From Tenodera sinensis (Eukaryota > Arthropoda > Insecta > Mantodea > Mantidae), in assembly GCA_030765045.1 (NCBI GenBank), contig CM060961.1, forward strand, positions 141,426,538 to 141,490,537: a DNA stretch of 64,000 nucleotides. The letters run 5' to 3'. Below are positions 23,261-35,190 of this stretch, one piece after another. How positions within the stretch are numbered: position 1 is the stretch's first letter; each line of letters begins with the position of its first letter. The position numbers were made by a program, and so were the translations under genes. The notes beneath the pieces were generated by a model that was not told the DNA's origin, did no database searches, and was given only the letters and a program-made list of their open reading frames with translations.

Positions 23261-25225
23261 CTTTTCTACGAAAAGTCCCTTCAATGTCTTTGGTTACCAG
23301 TATCAAATGCTGACGAGATATTTTTTTCTACATGTAACTTGGTTGTAAGGCAGAAGGGCTATGAAAAATAAAAGTGTCACAACTTGTATGTTGCAACTTG
23401 GTGATGCTGACTAATGGGCAATGGTCCTGATGTCTGATATATGATATATATAGCGATTCATGTCATGATAATAATAAAATAAACGTTTCAATTTGGAGAA
23501 ATGATGAACAATAATGATGCAGTAACATTACTACAGCGTCAGCCAAAACAAACTGTAATTACATCAGTAGAAACATCGATGCTGTGTTTACACTTTACAA
23601 AGCAGGAGGAAACATGCGTTACTTGCAGTATAAAAGAATCAAATACGCCTTGGGTTCGAGATAAGAGTGTAAGATCTTATACGTGGAATGGATTGAATTG
23701 CAGCCGAGTAGTGAGAAATAATACAGTCACAAACCCTCTCATTCTGTGCTTTGACTAGCATCAGTAGCAGCATTTGAAACGTGTCAGCAGAATAATCATT
23801 TATAATTCCTAGTAAAGAAATGCTGCGGTAATTGTGCTATTCTCGGCATTTCATAATAGGTGACCAAGAAATATGATACATTATTTTTTGTCTCCTAAGT
23901 GAATGTACCACTGAAATTTAGTGCAAAACTGGCAAAACATTACATTTGTATTCCATGGCTTTAAAACTACCAAATGTGTTTTGAGTTTTTATATTACAAA
24001 TACTTGTAGTTGCATAATGTTCCCTAAAAATGCAGAATAACAATATTTTTCATTTTAAAATTTAAGGTTTTTGAAAAATTATGTTTTCACCATATTCACT
24101 TTTGAAAATGTCACATGATGCAGTTTTCAAGCAATTCTTCGTATCATTCCCAAAACACAAACAACTAAATCTGCCATATACTTTTCTTTTCTTTTGAACG
24201 CTTTTGAGTTACTAAAGAAACTTGCAGCTTATAAAACTTTATACTAGAAATTTCAACCGACAAGATTTAAAAACGATTGTCTTTTGAGCTGAGGCTAATA
24301 AAACAAATTTGTATGGTAGATTTGTACGTTATAATCAGATAAATATAATAGAACCTTAAAAATAGGCATTTTTTTAATTTCGTCGTGTAGAGCATTTGAC
24401 ATAACATAATAAAATCCGGATTCAACATTTCGTAACTCGGAAACTGAAGGATATATCACACTAAAATTCAAAACCCTCTAATGCTGGTATAAGACAGCAT
24501 TGAAAATAAATGTTCAGCTAACTTGGCTGAAAAATTTTAAAAATCCATTTTCAGTTGTTTATTCCCTTAATTTTCAAGCCCGGGCCCGGCTCGAGCCCGG
24601 CCCTAGTCCAGCCCGAGCCCAGCCCGAGCCCGACAAGCATTTTTCAAATTAGGCCATAGGGCTTGGCCCGAGCCCGTGCAGACCTCTATTGTGTATAATC
24701 CGTTAAGAATTCTTTGCATGGTCATATGAATGTATCTATTCCTCTATGCTTATTATAACGAGTTGAATTAGTGTATTCCTGTAAATGGATGACGCAGGGC
24801 TTTGAAAACAGCACACCATCAAAGGTATGGAATAGAAATCTTTTCGATTGTTACAGTTCACAATTTGTAGTTACAGATAAATTTTAGTTACAGTATATAA
24901 ATTATGTAAGTAAACGTTATAAAAATGAGGAAAAAACAACGATAATCTGACAAGATGTCGAACAAAAACCAGTTTTTGCTTTTATTGGAGAAACAGTCGT
25001 TGGAAGAACTTTGATAATCAAACTGCACTGGCGAAAGAATATCGCGTAGACACGTTTTGCTAACAGTTTTAAGTGAAAGGAATGTGTTTTAACCCTGATG
25101 GAGAAAATGTATTACATTCCTGCTCCACAGTAAAGCGACGATTACTTCGCATGGCGTCCACTTTCGTCTTAAATGTTGGTGAAAGTTTCTCGTTTCTTCC
25201 TCTAGAGGTTTTGCTTTTAAATTAA

Positions 25226-25996
25226 AATTGCTGTTGTATTAGAAAGCAAAGCGAGGAAGTGGAAGTCCATAGCTGTATTAGTAAGTACGGTAAGGGGACA
25301 GAACGGCTACGAAGACGCCAGTCCGGAAGAAGTAAAGAGAATAAAAAAGCAAAATATCACGAAACCACGCCCTCCTCCAGCATAGATGATGATAATGATA
25401 GTGACGGCCAACAACAAATGGAGCAGGAAGACAATGAAACAGAGGACAGCAATACCAACATAGGGGGTAAAAATGAGAGAAGTGAGCAGAAGCAATATAT
25501 TGAAGATACCCTCCCTTAGACAGAAGAGAATAGTTCTTTCAGGAAGCTGCTAGGCACCGAAAAATTCCGGTCTTCCGCTAGCGGAGGTGAGGAGGATAAT
25601 GTCCCAGGAGAACTAAGTGCTGAGGGGAAACCCACTAAAGTTGAGAAGGTTGACGTTTGTGACATTGACTAGGAACAGAGAGGTATTGAGGAAGAAAAAG
25701 CACACATTGGATATCCAGAACCAGGAGTGCCAACTAACAAGCACAAAACAAATACTGCAGAAGAAAACGAGGACAAAGATCATCAAAAGGAAGCAAATGA
25801 ACCAACATCTTACATCCAGTTTGTTTCTGGACCCTCCGGTAATCTTAAGCCGTTTGAGGAGTTTTGGTCAAGGGGTATCGTATCAGCTCCCACAAACAGT
25901 GGTGCAACAAAAATAGATAAACCAGCATATCTGGAGGAGAACATGTTCCTGAAGATGATTACTTCCCATTGTGTACTTATGAAAAGACATGCTTGA
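25226..25996 (+). pseudogene. Unrecognised hydrophilic ORF, right-arm copy, broken
   Basis: One frame is open except for two TAG codons (near 25517 and 25668). It encodes an acidic, Ser/Asp/Gln-rich region (SSSIDDDNDSDGQQQMEQED), then NKHKTNTAEENEDK and GNLKPFEEFWSRGIVSAP, ending MLKMITSHC-like and LMKRHA. No ATG begins the frame; a GTG at 25259 would not be a normal eukaryotic start. Homologous to 9840-10640. No family is recognised. Charge bias along one frame in both copies suggests it was once coding. Confidence 0.5.
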
Positions 25997-27091
25997 GTGT
26001 AACTCCGTAACCATCACCGGGATATCAGACATGATGTTGCAGAAGCTTAAACAAAATCCAGCAACTCTTTAAAGTAATGACCAAGAACAACTGAAATATT
26101 ATCTAACATTTGCTTTTCTGTTCATTTGTCAGTAATTTCCAAATTGTAAGAAAATGTACTTCTCCCTAGTTCTAATTGAAATAGCAAGCTTATTCCCACA
26201 GTGTCACTCTCAGGGAAAGTTCACATAAAACAAAAAACAACTGAAATTAGGTTTCAACAAACTGAAACCCAGGGCCAAATTTACCTATCCATTGTAAAAC
26301 ATGAATTTGGTTATAATAAAAAATATGATACAAATATGGTTAGATCCACAAAAGTTTATTTTACATAAATTATGTAAGCTACATTTATTTTATAAGATTC
26401 TTGGAGTTTACTAGTGATACTAAGTTCTCTCAGAATGAAGAGATGACATGAGGACATTCCTACAAAATTCAAGATATACATTTCATTTTCATGATATCTT
26501 TCATATATGGTATTTTAATCAAAGTTATTTTGTGACAAAAAATAATTTTTAAAAAAATGTTCCATGTAAGGCAGCTATGTCCACCCAAGCACAATTTTCT
26601 GACCTTGGCAGTACTAGTGGGCATCAGGTGCTCTGAGACAGACTCCAAGTGTATATACAGCTAGTGGCAGCGTTAAGCACAACATGGGTGTACAAAGTTC
26701 GAAGGGAAAATTAATTCAACTTTTTATTACTGTGTTCCTTTTAATTTTGTTTAAAAGTACTTATTTATATTGATTTTATAATCACAAGGTTTCAATATGA
26801 TTTATAATAACAATATAATTATTCAAAAACAAATTAATATTAAAAAAACATTAAAGCCATAAAAGATAAGTAATATTTATAGAACATTTAACTTTACTGC
26901 TCAAAAGGAAACAAACTGCTCATATACAATAAAATAAAAATAGCTCAACATTAAAACCTCTACTTGTGGTCACACTTTGAACCTAATTATGCATTTATTA
27001 TGCCTAGTTTATGCTTTTCCGCAAACATCTTAATATTTGGGGAAACTTTAGTTGCAGAAGTAAGCCTCAAGGTAGGTGTAAGGTTATCAGA

Positions 27092-27337
27092 GTCCACCTA
27101 TGTAACGTGATGGTTAGCGTGTCTGCCTCACATTCAAGAGGTCACGAGTTCAAATCACGCTTATGGCAAGTTATCCGGGTAAGGTTTTTTCCGAGGTTTT
27201 CCCTTATCCTGAGAAGACTAATGTCAGGTAACTTAAAAGCTCTATGGACCTCGAGCTCATTTGAGCATCATTTCACCCATTTTATTCATTCACAGTCCGA
27301 TATGACGTTATGTTGGAGGATGTTAATTTTAAAAAAA
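27092..27337 (+). mobile_element. tRNA-derived SINE, family 2
   Basis: A-box-like GTGATGGTTAGCGTGTCTG and B-box-like ACGAGTTCAAATCACG are followed by a body with GTTATCCGGGTAAGG, TTTTTTCCGAGGTTTTCCC and CATTTGAGCATCATTTCACC, and a short A tail. TSD GTTATCAGA (27083-27091 and 27338-27346). The left arm has the empty site near 8690, confirming the insertion. Confidence 0.85.
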
Positions 27338-27404
27338 GTTATCAGACAACTTTGCTCTTAAACAGCACTTCCTTCATCAATTTCATTACAGAAAAATGAT
27401 TTGC

Positions 27405-27800
27405 ACATGTTGTTGTTGTTAGCTAATGCTGGATTTCTAACAATGAAGTCATTAATCCTCTTGCTCTCCAATATTTTTCACAATGCTATTGAAGAGAGCA
27501 ATAGCAGTAATAGTAACCGTTTTTTAGAGAGCACCATATTTTTATGTTTTGGCGGTCACATTGCTCTCTCACAACCCCCAGAATGTCTGGAGGACCATAC
27601 CTGTCGTTGATTTACGGGTCTCACCGACCTGACCGGGAGAGTTATCAAAATAAATTCACTGACCATATCCTCTGATTACCAATCAGAGGACGTATTACAT
27701 GCTATGACAGGTCAGCATGTTGAGGTTAAGATTTTATAGAGAAATTAGAGAAATGGAGAGGTTGGAAAAATAAAGACTCCCTAGCCCTCAGGAACCCTAA
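27405..27800 (-). repeat. 3' end of an I-like non-LTR element, copy 1
   Basis: Minus strand ends GCATTAGCTAACAACAACAA. The last codons before the stop resemble the YWKARMLMASL C-terminus of the element at 13666-16104. A second copy, inverted relative to this one, lies at 58990-59270 and shares about 290 bp. Upstream sequence is not clearly coding, so it may be a SINE that uses this element's tail. Confidence 0.6.
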
Positions 27801-28081
27801 TAGCATCGCGGTCGGAAGAGAACAAGAGATGACCAAGGGAAGGTCAGATAGAAAAGTTACAGTGAGGAGCAAAACACCAGTAAGTGGAAGTAATGTTCTG
27901 CTCAGCTTGGGTACCTTGTGGTCGCTATTCACATATCCCCTAGACAGAGACCCCTGAGGCCGTAATATTAAATATAAACAAACTGATAAATCAGCTGTGG
28001 CAGATCATTTTTGGTAATTTAATTATGAAATCAATCCAGAAGTTAAATTATTAAAACAATTAAGTGGACCTATAGATTTAA

Positions 28082-28810
28082 GGGGAGGCATCAGTGAAAT
28101 TTGGACAAAAATGACGAAAAATGCCATTTTTCATTTTTTGCCTTAAAATTATGTCTGTACCTTGTACTTTCAGAGTCTACCATCGTTTACTCCTCATCAC
28201 CATTTAAAAGGCCATTACGCCATGATTTAAATGCCCATGGCTTATGTATGTTGTCATATACATAAAACTTTAAAGTCATTTTTCTCTGCTTTCTATTTTT
28301 TCACATTTTTCAATCTTCAAAATGCATCTTCTCATACAGTTCTTAATAGATTTCTTTTAAATTTTGCACACATGTTTTTAGATAGTTGCTTCATAAAACT
28401 TGGTATTTTAAATGTTCTAGATGGAGTAGTTTAATTGTTATCGAATTTTTATTTTGAAAATTAATAATAATTTGAAAAAAAATGGACATTGAGGTATTCA
28501 ATATTTTTTTCTCCAAAACTGTTCGACATAGCCAAATAAAAATACCAGGTTTTGTAGACATAATCTAGGGAAACATATGGCCAGAGTTTAGTTTACTTAG
28601 AACAAATAATATTTTATAAGAAGCCTTTGCTATACTACCCTGAAATTGCAGCAAAAAAACGAATAAAAATATTTGTTTGCAAAAACTATCTTACATAGAA
28701 AAGTGAAATTTGGTAAACCTTCTAGTTATGCTTTGACACACATACATACAAATTTTCACATCATTGTGACAAAAATTGTGGATTTTTATCATTTTCACTG
28801 ATGCCTCCCC
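28082..28810. mobile_element. 729-bp TTAA-type MITE
   Basis: Inverted termini GGGGAGGCATCAGTGAAA at both ends, 18 of 18 at the outermost bases. The left flank is TTAA (28078-28081) and the right flank TAAA (28811-28814), consistent with a mutated TTAA duplication as for Kolobok- or piggyBac-type elements. No coding capacity. Confidence 0.7.
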
Positions 28811-28885
28811 TAAATGGTTTGGGAAAAAATTTTTATTTTAAAAAACAGGAACCATGTTATGAACTTTGAATTACCTTCTATAGAT

Positions 28886-28987
28886 ATCTTAGTAATGTTG
28901 CAAGTTCTATATAGCTTTGAGAATGAGTTGGAGTCAACTCGAAACTTGAGTCAGTTTTGCAAAAAGAACTTGCAACATTACTAAGAT
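28886..28987. repeat. Perfect 22-bp inverted repeat with 58-bp loop
   Basis: ATCTTAGTAATGTTGCAAGT plus two further bases at 28886-28907 is perfectly complementary to 28966-28987. It could be a tiny MITE or a hairpin RNA. No TSD or promoter is visible. Confidence 0.85.
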
Positions 28988-29109
28988 AAGTGAAGCTTCC
29001 AGTTCCCAATTTGTTCCTACTTCAGAATCTTGTTGCTTCACTGTTAATAGCTTCATTTTCCTTAAATAGCAATAGCTTTTCATCATAAACAAAATATACT
29101 TGCTAATCA

Positions 29110-29270
29110 TCCCTTTATAAAGTTCCAGGACAAATATATCTCATACACAGATAGTACAAAATTTCTAGGAGTATGGGTGGATGAAAATTTAAAGTGGTCA
29201 GCTCACATTCAAAAGCTAACACAAAAGCTGAGTAAAATAACTTATATGTTATAGTGCTCTACATTATATT
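29110..29270 (+). pseudogene. Non-LTR reverse transcriptase fragment
   Basis: Encodes TKFLGVWVDENLKWSAHIQK then LTQKLSKITYM. This is the conserved block downstream of the FADD motif in CR1/Jockey-group reverse transcriptases. Only this block survives. Confidence 0.75.
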
Positions 29271-30394
29271 TGCACATGTATGCACTGCCAAACATGTGCA
29301 TAATTTCTGCAGAAAATTTGCAAAATTCTGGGTTTGTTGATCAAGGGCTTGATAAGAACTGACAATACTATTATCCTGTATGCCCTTTTCAGATCTGAAC
29401 CACAGCATAAATCAATGTTCTAGTTCATGTACTATTGGAACATTCTCAGGATCAATAGCATAGGACAAGGAAAAAAGATCAAGTTTTCATATGAGACAGA
29501 ATATTAGAAGACCCCAAAAGAAAATCGTTTATGTGAATATTTGTTAGGAGTGTAATTTGTTTTTTGATGTTGTTATGAGTTGGTTAAATGACAAAAACAT
29601 GTTACTAATGTTCATTGTTACGAAGAATTAAGTTTGTTTAAAGATGTCATAAATATTTCCATATTTAATTTTATTATACGAATGTATAAATAAAAGAATT
29701 ATATGTGTTCAATATTGAAAGCGAAGGGAAAATGGCTAAGGATTGCTTCCCTAACAATGCGGGAATTATTTTATGAACGCATGTGCGGATGTACACGTGG
29801 CACTCGGAATGATAGACTCGCAACTAAAAGAATCGGGACTAGCGTCTGTATATTCAAGGTGAAAAGACGTGTTTAGGTAGCGTGTGAACATTGTAGAACG
29901 TTTACCAGACTTTCATCAAGCTTTTGTTCCACTTTTTGAAAAAGTGGAAAGACTTAAATAATCTAAAATGGTGCTAAGAGGATTTATTTAAATGTAAAAT
30001 AGAGAAAAAGTGTTAATAAAATAATACATTGTGGTGAAGAAACATCGTGTGATTTTTCATTCCATCCGTTACCACGCCCTGAGGGAAATAAGTGCCACAT
30101 CGCTCAAAATTGAAGCAACACTTCAATAAAAACAGCACCACATATTTGAGAGCTTCCATATCTGAAAATCTTTCAGGTAACTCCTTTAAGAGGGTGCACT
30201 GAGTATGTCGCAATACTTATTAATTTTTGTGCTTATGTTAAGGGACTGCAAATGTGGAAGTGACTTTGCTTTTTCCATGGTATGCCTTTTGTACAGCTGT
30301 TATGGGCAGTGTGGATCTGCTAAGCTTCAAACTGCACACTTGCACTCAAGTGCACTGCTTGACATCACTGATGTAAAGAATTGATTGATGTGGG

Positions 30395-30697
30395 GAATTT
30401 TGTTGAAAATATTCATGTTGCATCCTTGGAAAATGCTTAACATAAATACCAAGTTTGGAGTATTTAGCCAAATTTTTTGGAGGTTTGTGGTGCTCACAGA
30501 TTCACACATACACACAATGCATACTGATACAAATGCATGCATGAATGCATATACAGACCTTTCATTAACATGCTTTCTTCTTAATTCAGAGAGTCTCAAA
30601 ATATGTATTTCTGGTGAAACCTCTGTATCAAACTTTTTAGGGGAATACAATACTTCTCCTACTTACTGTATATGTAGTAGAGAAAGTATAAATCTGA
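30395..30697 (-). repeat. ACTTTCTCTACT-family repeat, copy H
   Basis: Right-arm counterpart of copy D. It ends GTAGTAGAGAAAGT at 30694, followed by AAATCTGATGCATG, the start motif of another unit, and then directly by the (TGTA)n array. Confidence 0.75.
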
Positions 30698-30710
30698 TGC
30701 ATGTATATCT

Positions 30711-33700
30711 GTATGTATGTATGTATGTATGTATGTATGTATGTATGTATGTATGTATGTATGTATGTATGTATGTATGTATGTATGTATGTATGTATGT
30801 ATGTATGTATGTATGTATGTATGTATGTATGTATGTATGTATGTATGTATGTATGTATGTATGTATGTATGTATGTATGTATGTATGTATGTATGTATGT
30901 ATGTATGTATGTATGTATGTATGTATGTATGTATGTATGTATGTATGTATGTATGTATGTATGTATGTATGTATGTATGTATGTATGTATGTATGTATGT
31001 ATGTATGTATGTATGTATGTATGTATGTATGTATGTATGTATGTATGTATGTATGTATGTATGTATGTATGTATGTATGTATGTATGTATGTATGTATGT
31101 ATGTATGTATGTATGTATGTATGTATGTATGTATGTATGTATGTATGTATGTATGTATGTATGTATGTATGTATGTATGTATGTATGTATGTATGTATGT
31201 ATGTATGTATGTATGTATGTATGTATGTATGTATGTATGTATGTATGTATGTATGTATGTATGTATGTATGTATGTATGTATGTATGTATGTATGTATGT
31301 ATGTATGTATGTATGTATGTATGTATGTATGTATGTATGTATGTATGTATGTATGTATGTATGTATGTATGTATGTATGTATGTATGTATGTATGTATGT
31401 ATGTATGTATGTATGTATGTATGTATGTATGTATGTATGTATGTATGTATGTATGTATGTATGTATGTATGTATGTATGTATGTATGTATGTATGTATGT
31501 ATGTATGTATGTATGTATGTATGTATGTATGTATGTATGTATGTATGTATGTATGTATGTATGTATGTATGTATGTATGTATGTATGTATGTATGTATGT
31601 ATGTATGTATGTATGTATGTATGTATGTATGTATGTATGTATGTATGTATGTATGTATGTATGTATGTATGTATGTATGTATGTATGTATGTATGTATGT
31701 ATGTATGTATGTATGTATGTATGTATGTATGTATGTATGTATGTATGTATGTATGTATGTATGTATGTATGTATGTATGTATGTATGTATGTATGTATGT
31801 ATGTATGTATGTATGTATGTATGTATGTATGTATGTATGTATGTATGTATGTATGTATGTATGTATGTATGTATGTATGTATGTATGTATGTATGTATGT
31901 ATGTATGTATGTATGTATGTATGTATGTATGTATGTATGTATGTATGTATGTATGTATGTATGTATGTATGTATGTATGTATGTATGTATGTATGTATGT
32001 ATGTATGTATGTATGTATGTATGTATGTATGTATGTATGTATGTATGTATGTATGTATGTATGTATGTATGTATGTATGTATGTATGTATGTATGTATGT
32101 ATGTATGTATGTATGTATGTATGTATGTATGTATGTATGTATGTATGTATGTATGTATGTATGTATGTATGTATGTATGTATGTATGTATGTATGTATGT
32201 ATGTATGTATGTATGTATGTATGTATGTATGTATGTATGTATGTATGTATGTATGTATGTATGTATGTATGTATGTATGTATGTATGTATGTATGTATGT
32301 ATGTATGTATGTATGTATGTATGTATGTATGTATGTATGTATGTATGTATGTATGTATGTATGTATGTATGTATGTATGTATGTATGTATGTATGTATGT
32401 ATGTATGTATGTATGTATGTATGTATGTATGTATGTATGTATGTATGTATGTATGTATGTATGTATGTATGTATGTATGTATGTATGTATGTATGTATGT
32501 ATGTATGTATGTATGTATGTATGTATGTATGTATGTATGTATGTATGTATGTATGTATGTATGTATGTATGTATGTATGTATGTATGTATGTATGTATGT
32601 ATGTATGTATGTATGTATGTATGTATGTATGTATGTATGTATGTATGTATGTATGTATGTATGTATGTATGTATGTATGTATGTATGTATGTATGTATGT
32701 ATGTATGTATGTATGTATGTATGTATGTATGTATGTATGTATGTATGTATGTATGTATGTATGTATGTATGTATGTATGTATGTATGTATGTATGTATGT
32801 ATGTATGTATGTATGTATGTATGTATGTATGTATGTATGTATGTATGTATGTATGTATGTATGTATGTATGTATGTATGTATGTATGTATGTATGTATGT
32901 ATGTATGTATGTATGTATGTATGTATGTATGTATGTATGTATGTATGTATGTATGTATGTATGTATGTATGTATGTATGTATGTATGTATGTATGTATGT
33001 ATGTATGTATGTATGTATGTATGTATGTATGTATGTATGTATGTATGTATGTATGTATGTATGTATGTATGTATGTATGTATGTATGTATGTATGTATGT
33101 ATGTATGTATGTATGTATGTATGTATGTATGTATGTATGTATGTATGTATGTATGTATGTATGTATGTATGTATGTATGTATGTATGTATGTATGTATGT
33201 ATGTATGTATGTATGTATGTATGTATGTATGTATGTATGTATGTATGTATGTATGTATGTATGTATGTATGTATGTATGTATGTATGTATGTATGTATGT
33301 ATGTATGTATGTATGTATGTATGTATGTATGTATGTATGTATGTATGTATGTATGTATGTATGTATGTATGTATGTATGTATGTATGTATGTATGTATGT
33401 ATGTATGTATGTATGTATGTATGTATGTATGTATGTATGTATGTATGTATGTATGTATGTATGTATGTATGTATGTATGTATGTATGTATGTATGTATGT
33501 ATGTATGTATGTATGTATGTATGTATGTATGTATGTATGTATGTATGTATGTATGTATGTATGTATGTATGTATGTATGTATGTATGTATGTATGTATGT
33601 ATGTATGTATGTATGTATGTATGTATGTATGTATGTATGTATGTATGTATGTATGTATGTATGTATGTATGTATGTATGTATGTATGTATGTATGTATGT

Positions 33701-35030
33701 ATGTATGTATGTATGTATGTATGTATGTATGTATGTATGTATGTATGTATGTATGTATGTATGTATGTATGTATGTATGTATGTATGTATGTATGTATGT
33801 ATGTATGTATGTATGTATGTATGTATGTATGTATGTATGTATGTATGTATGTATGTATGTATGTATGTATGTATGTATGTATGTATGTATGTATGTATGT
33901 ATGTATGTATGTATGTATGTATGTATGTATGTATGTATGTATGTATGTATGTATGTATGTATGTATGTATGTATGTATGTATGTATGTATGTATGTATGT
34001 ATGTATGTATGTATGTATGTATGTATGTATGTATGTATGTATGTATGTATGTATGTATGTATGTATGTATGTATGTATGTATGTATGTATGTATGTATGT
34101 ATGTATGTATGTATGTATGTATGTATGTATGTATGTATGTATGTATGTATGTATGTATGTATGTATGTATGTATGTATGTATGTATGTATGTATGTATGT
34201 ATGTATGTATGTATGTATGTATGTATGTATGTATGTATGTATGTATGTATGTATGTATGTATGTATGTATGTATGTATGTATGTATGTATGTATGTATGT
34301 ATGTATGTATGTATGTATGTATGTATGTATGTATGTATGTATGTATGTATGTATGTATGTATGTATGTATGTATGTATGTATGTATGTATGTATGTATGT
34401 ATGTATGTATGTATGTATGTATGTATGTATGTATGTATGTATGTATGTATGTATGTATGTATGTATGTATGTATGTATGTATGTATGTATGTATGTATGT
34501 ATGTATGTATGTATGTATGTATGTATGTATGTATGTATGTATGTATGTATGTATGTATGTATGTATGTATGTATGTATGTATGTATGTATGTATGTATGT
34601 ATGTATGTATGTATGTATGTATGTATGTATGTATGTATGTATGTATGTATGTATGTATGTATGTATGTATGTATGTATGTATGTATGTATGTATGTATGT
34701 ATGTATGTATGTATGTATGTATGTATGTATGTATGTATGTATGTATGTATGTATGTATGTATGTATGTATGTATGTATGTATGTATGTATGTATGTATGT
34801 ATGTATGTATGTATGTATGTATGTATGTATGTATGTATGTATGTATGTATGTATGTATGTATGTATGTATGTATGTATGTATGTATGTATGTATGTATGT
34901 ATGTATGTATGTATGTATGTATGTATGTATGTATGTATGTATGTATGTATGTATGTATGTATGTATGTATGTATGTATGTATGTATGTATGTATGTATGT
35001 ATGTATGTATGTATGTATGTATGTATGTAT
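30711..35030. repeat. Giant perfect (TGTA)n array 1
   Basis: About 4,320 bp, roughly 1,080 tetranucleotide units, with no interruption that I can find: all forward frames read Met-Tyr-Val-Cys throughout. The left edge is at the end of copy H; the right edge is the poly(T) of a minus-strand retrotransposon. The multi-kilobase open frames on both strands are artefacts of a stop-free repeat. Confidence 0.98.
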
Positions 35031-35068
35031 TTTTTTTTTTTTTTTTTTTTATTTATTGCCAATACACA

Positions 35069-35099
35069 GCATGCCCCATTACTTAGTAATATTACATGC
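35069..35099 (-). ncRNA. Conserved 3'-UTR hairpin, element 1
   Basis: In element orientation: GCATG, TAAT, ATTAC, loop TAA, GTAAT, GGGG, CATGC. Outer (GCATG/CATGC) and inner (ATTAC/GTAAT) stems are both 5 bp. The homologous hairpin is in elements 2-5. A likely role is recognition by the reverse transcriptase; this is inferred from the known need for the 3' UTR in R1/R2-type elements. Confidence 0.7.
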
Positions 35100-35190
35100 T
35101 TTTTATACATTTGAATAGTTTTAGATTTTACAAAGTTACAATTGTTTATAAATTAAACTATTTGGCTGATTATGTTATTTGCAATATTCG

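Noticed and set aside
23501..23758. Small Cys-containing ORF inside the 4.2-kb hAT, possibly a BED finger
   Set aside because: Spacing of Cys/His does not fit a BED finger, and it is on the opposite strand to the dimerisation-domain remnant.
25259..25519. A start at 25259 for the hydrophilic ORF as an intact small gene
   Set aside because: The codon is GTG, an in-frame TAG follows at about 25517, and the homologous arm copy is also broken.
28231..28434. Small membrane-like ORF
   Set aside because: Lies wholly inside the TTAA MITE, with no similarity or start context.
30385..35118. ORFs of over 1,400 residues made of MYVC or HTYI repeats, also at 40365-45146 and 48022-50977
   Set aside because: They arise because (TGTA)n has no stop codon in any frame. 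The unit gives the same peptide in every frame of each strand, and the ends fall in poly(T) or flanks.
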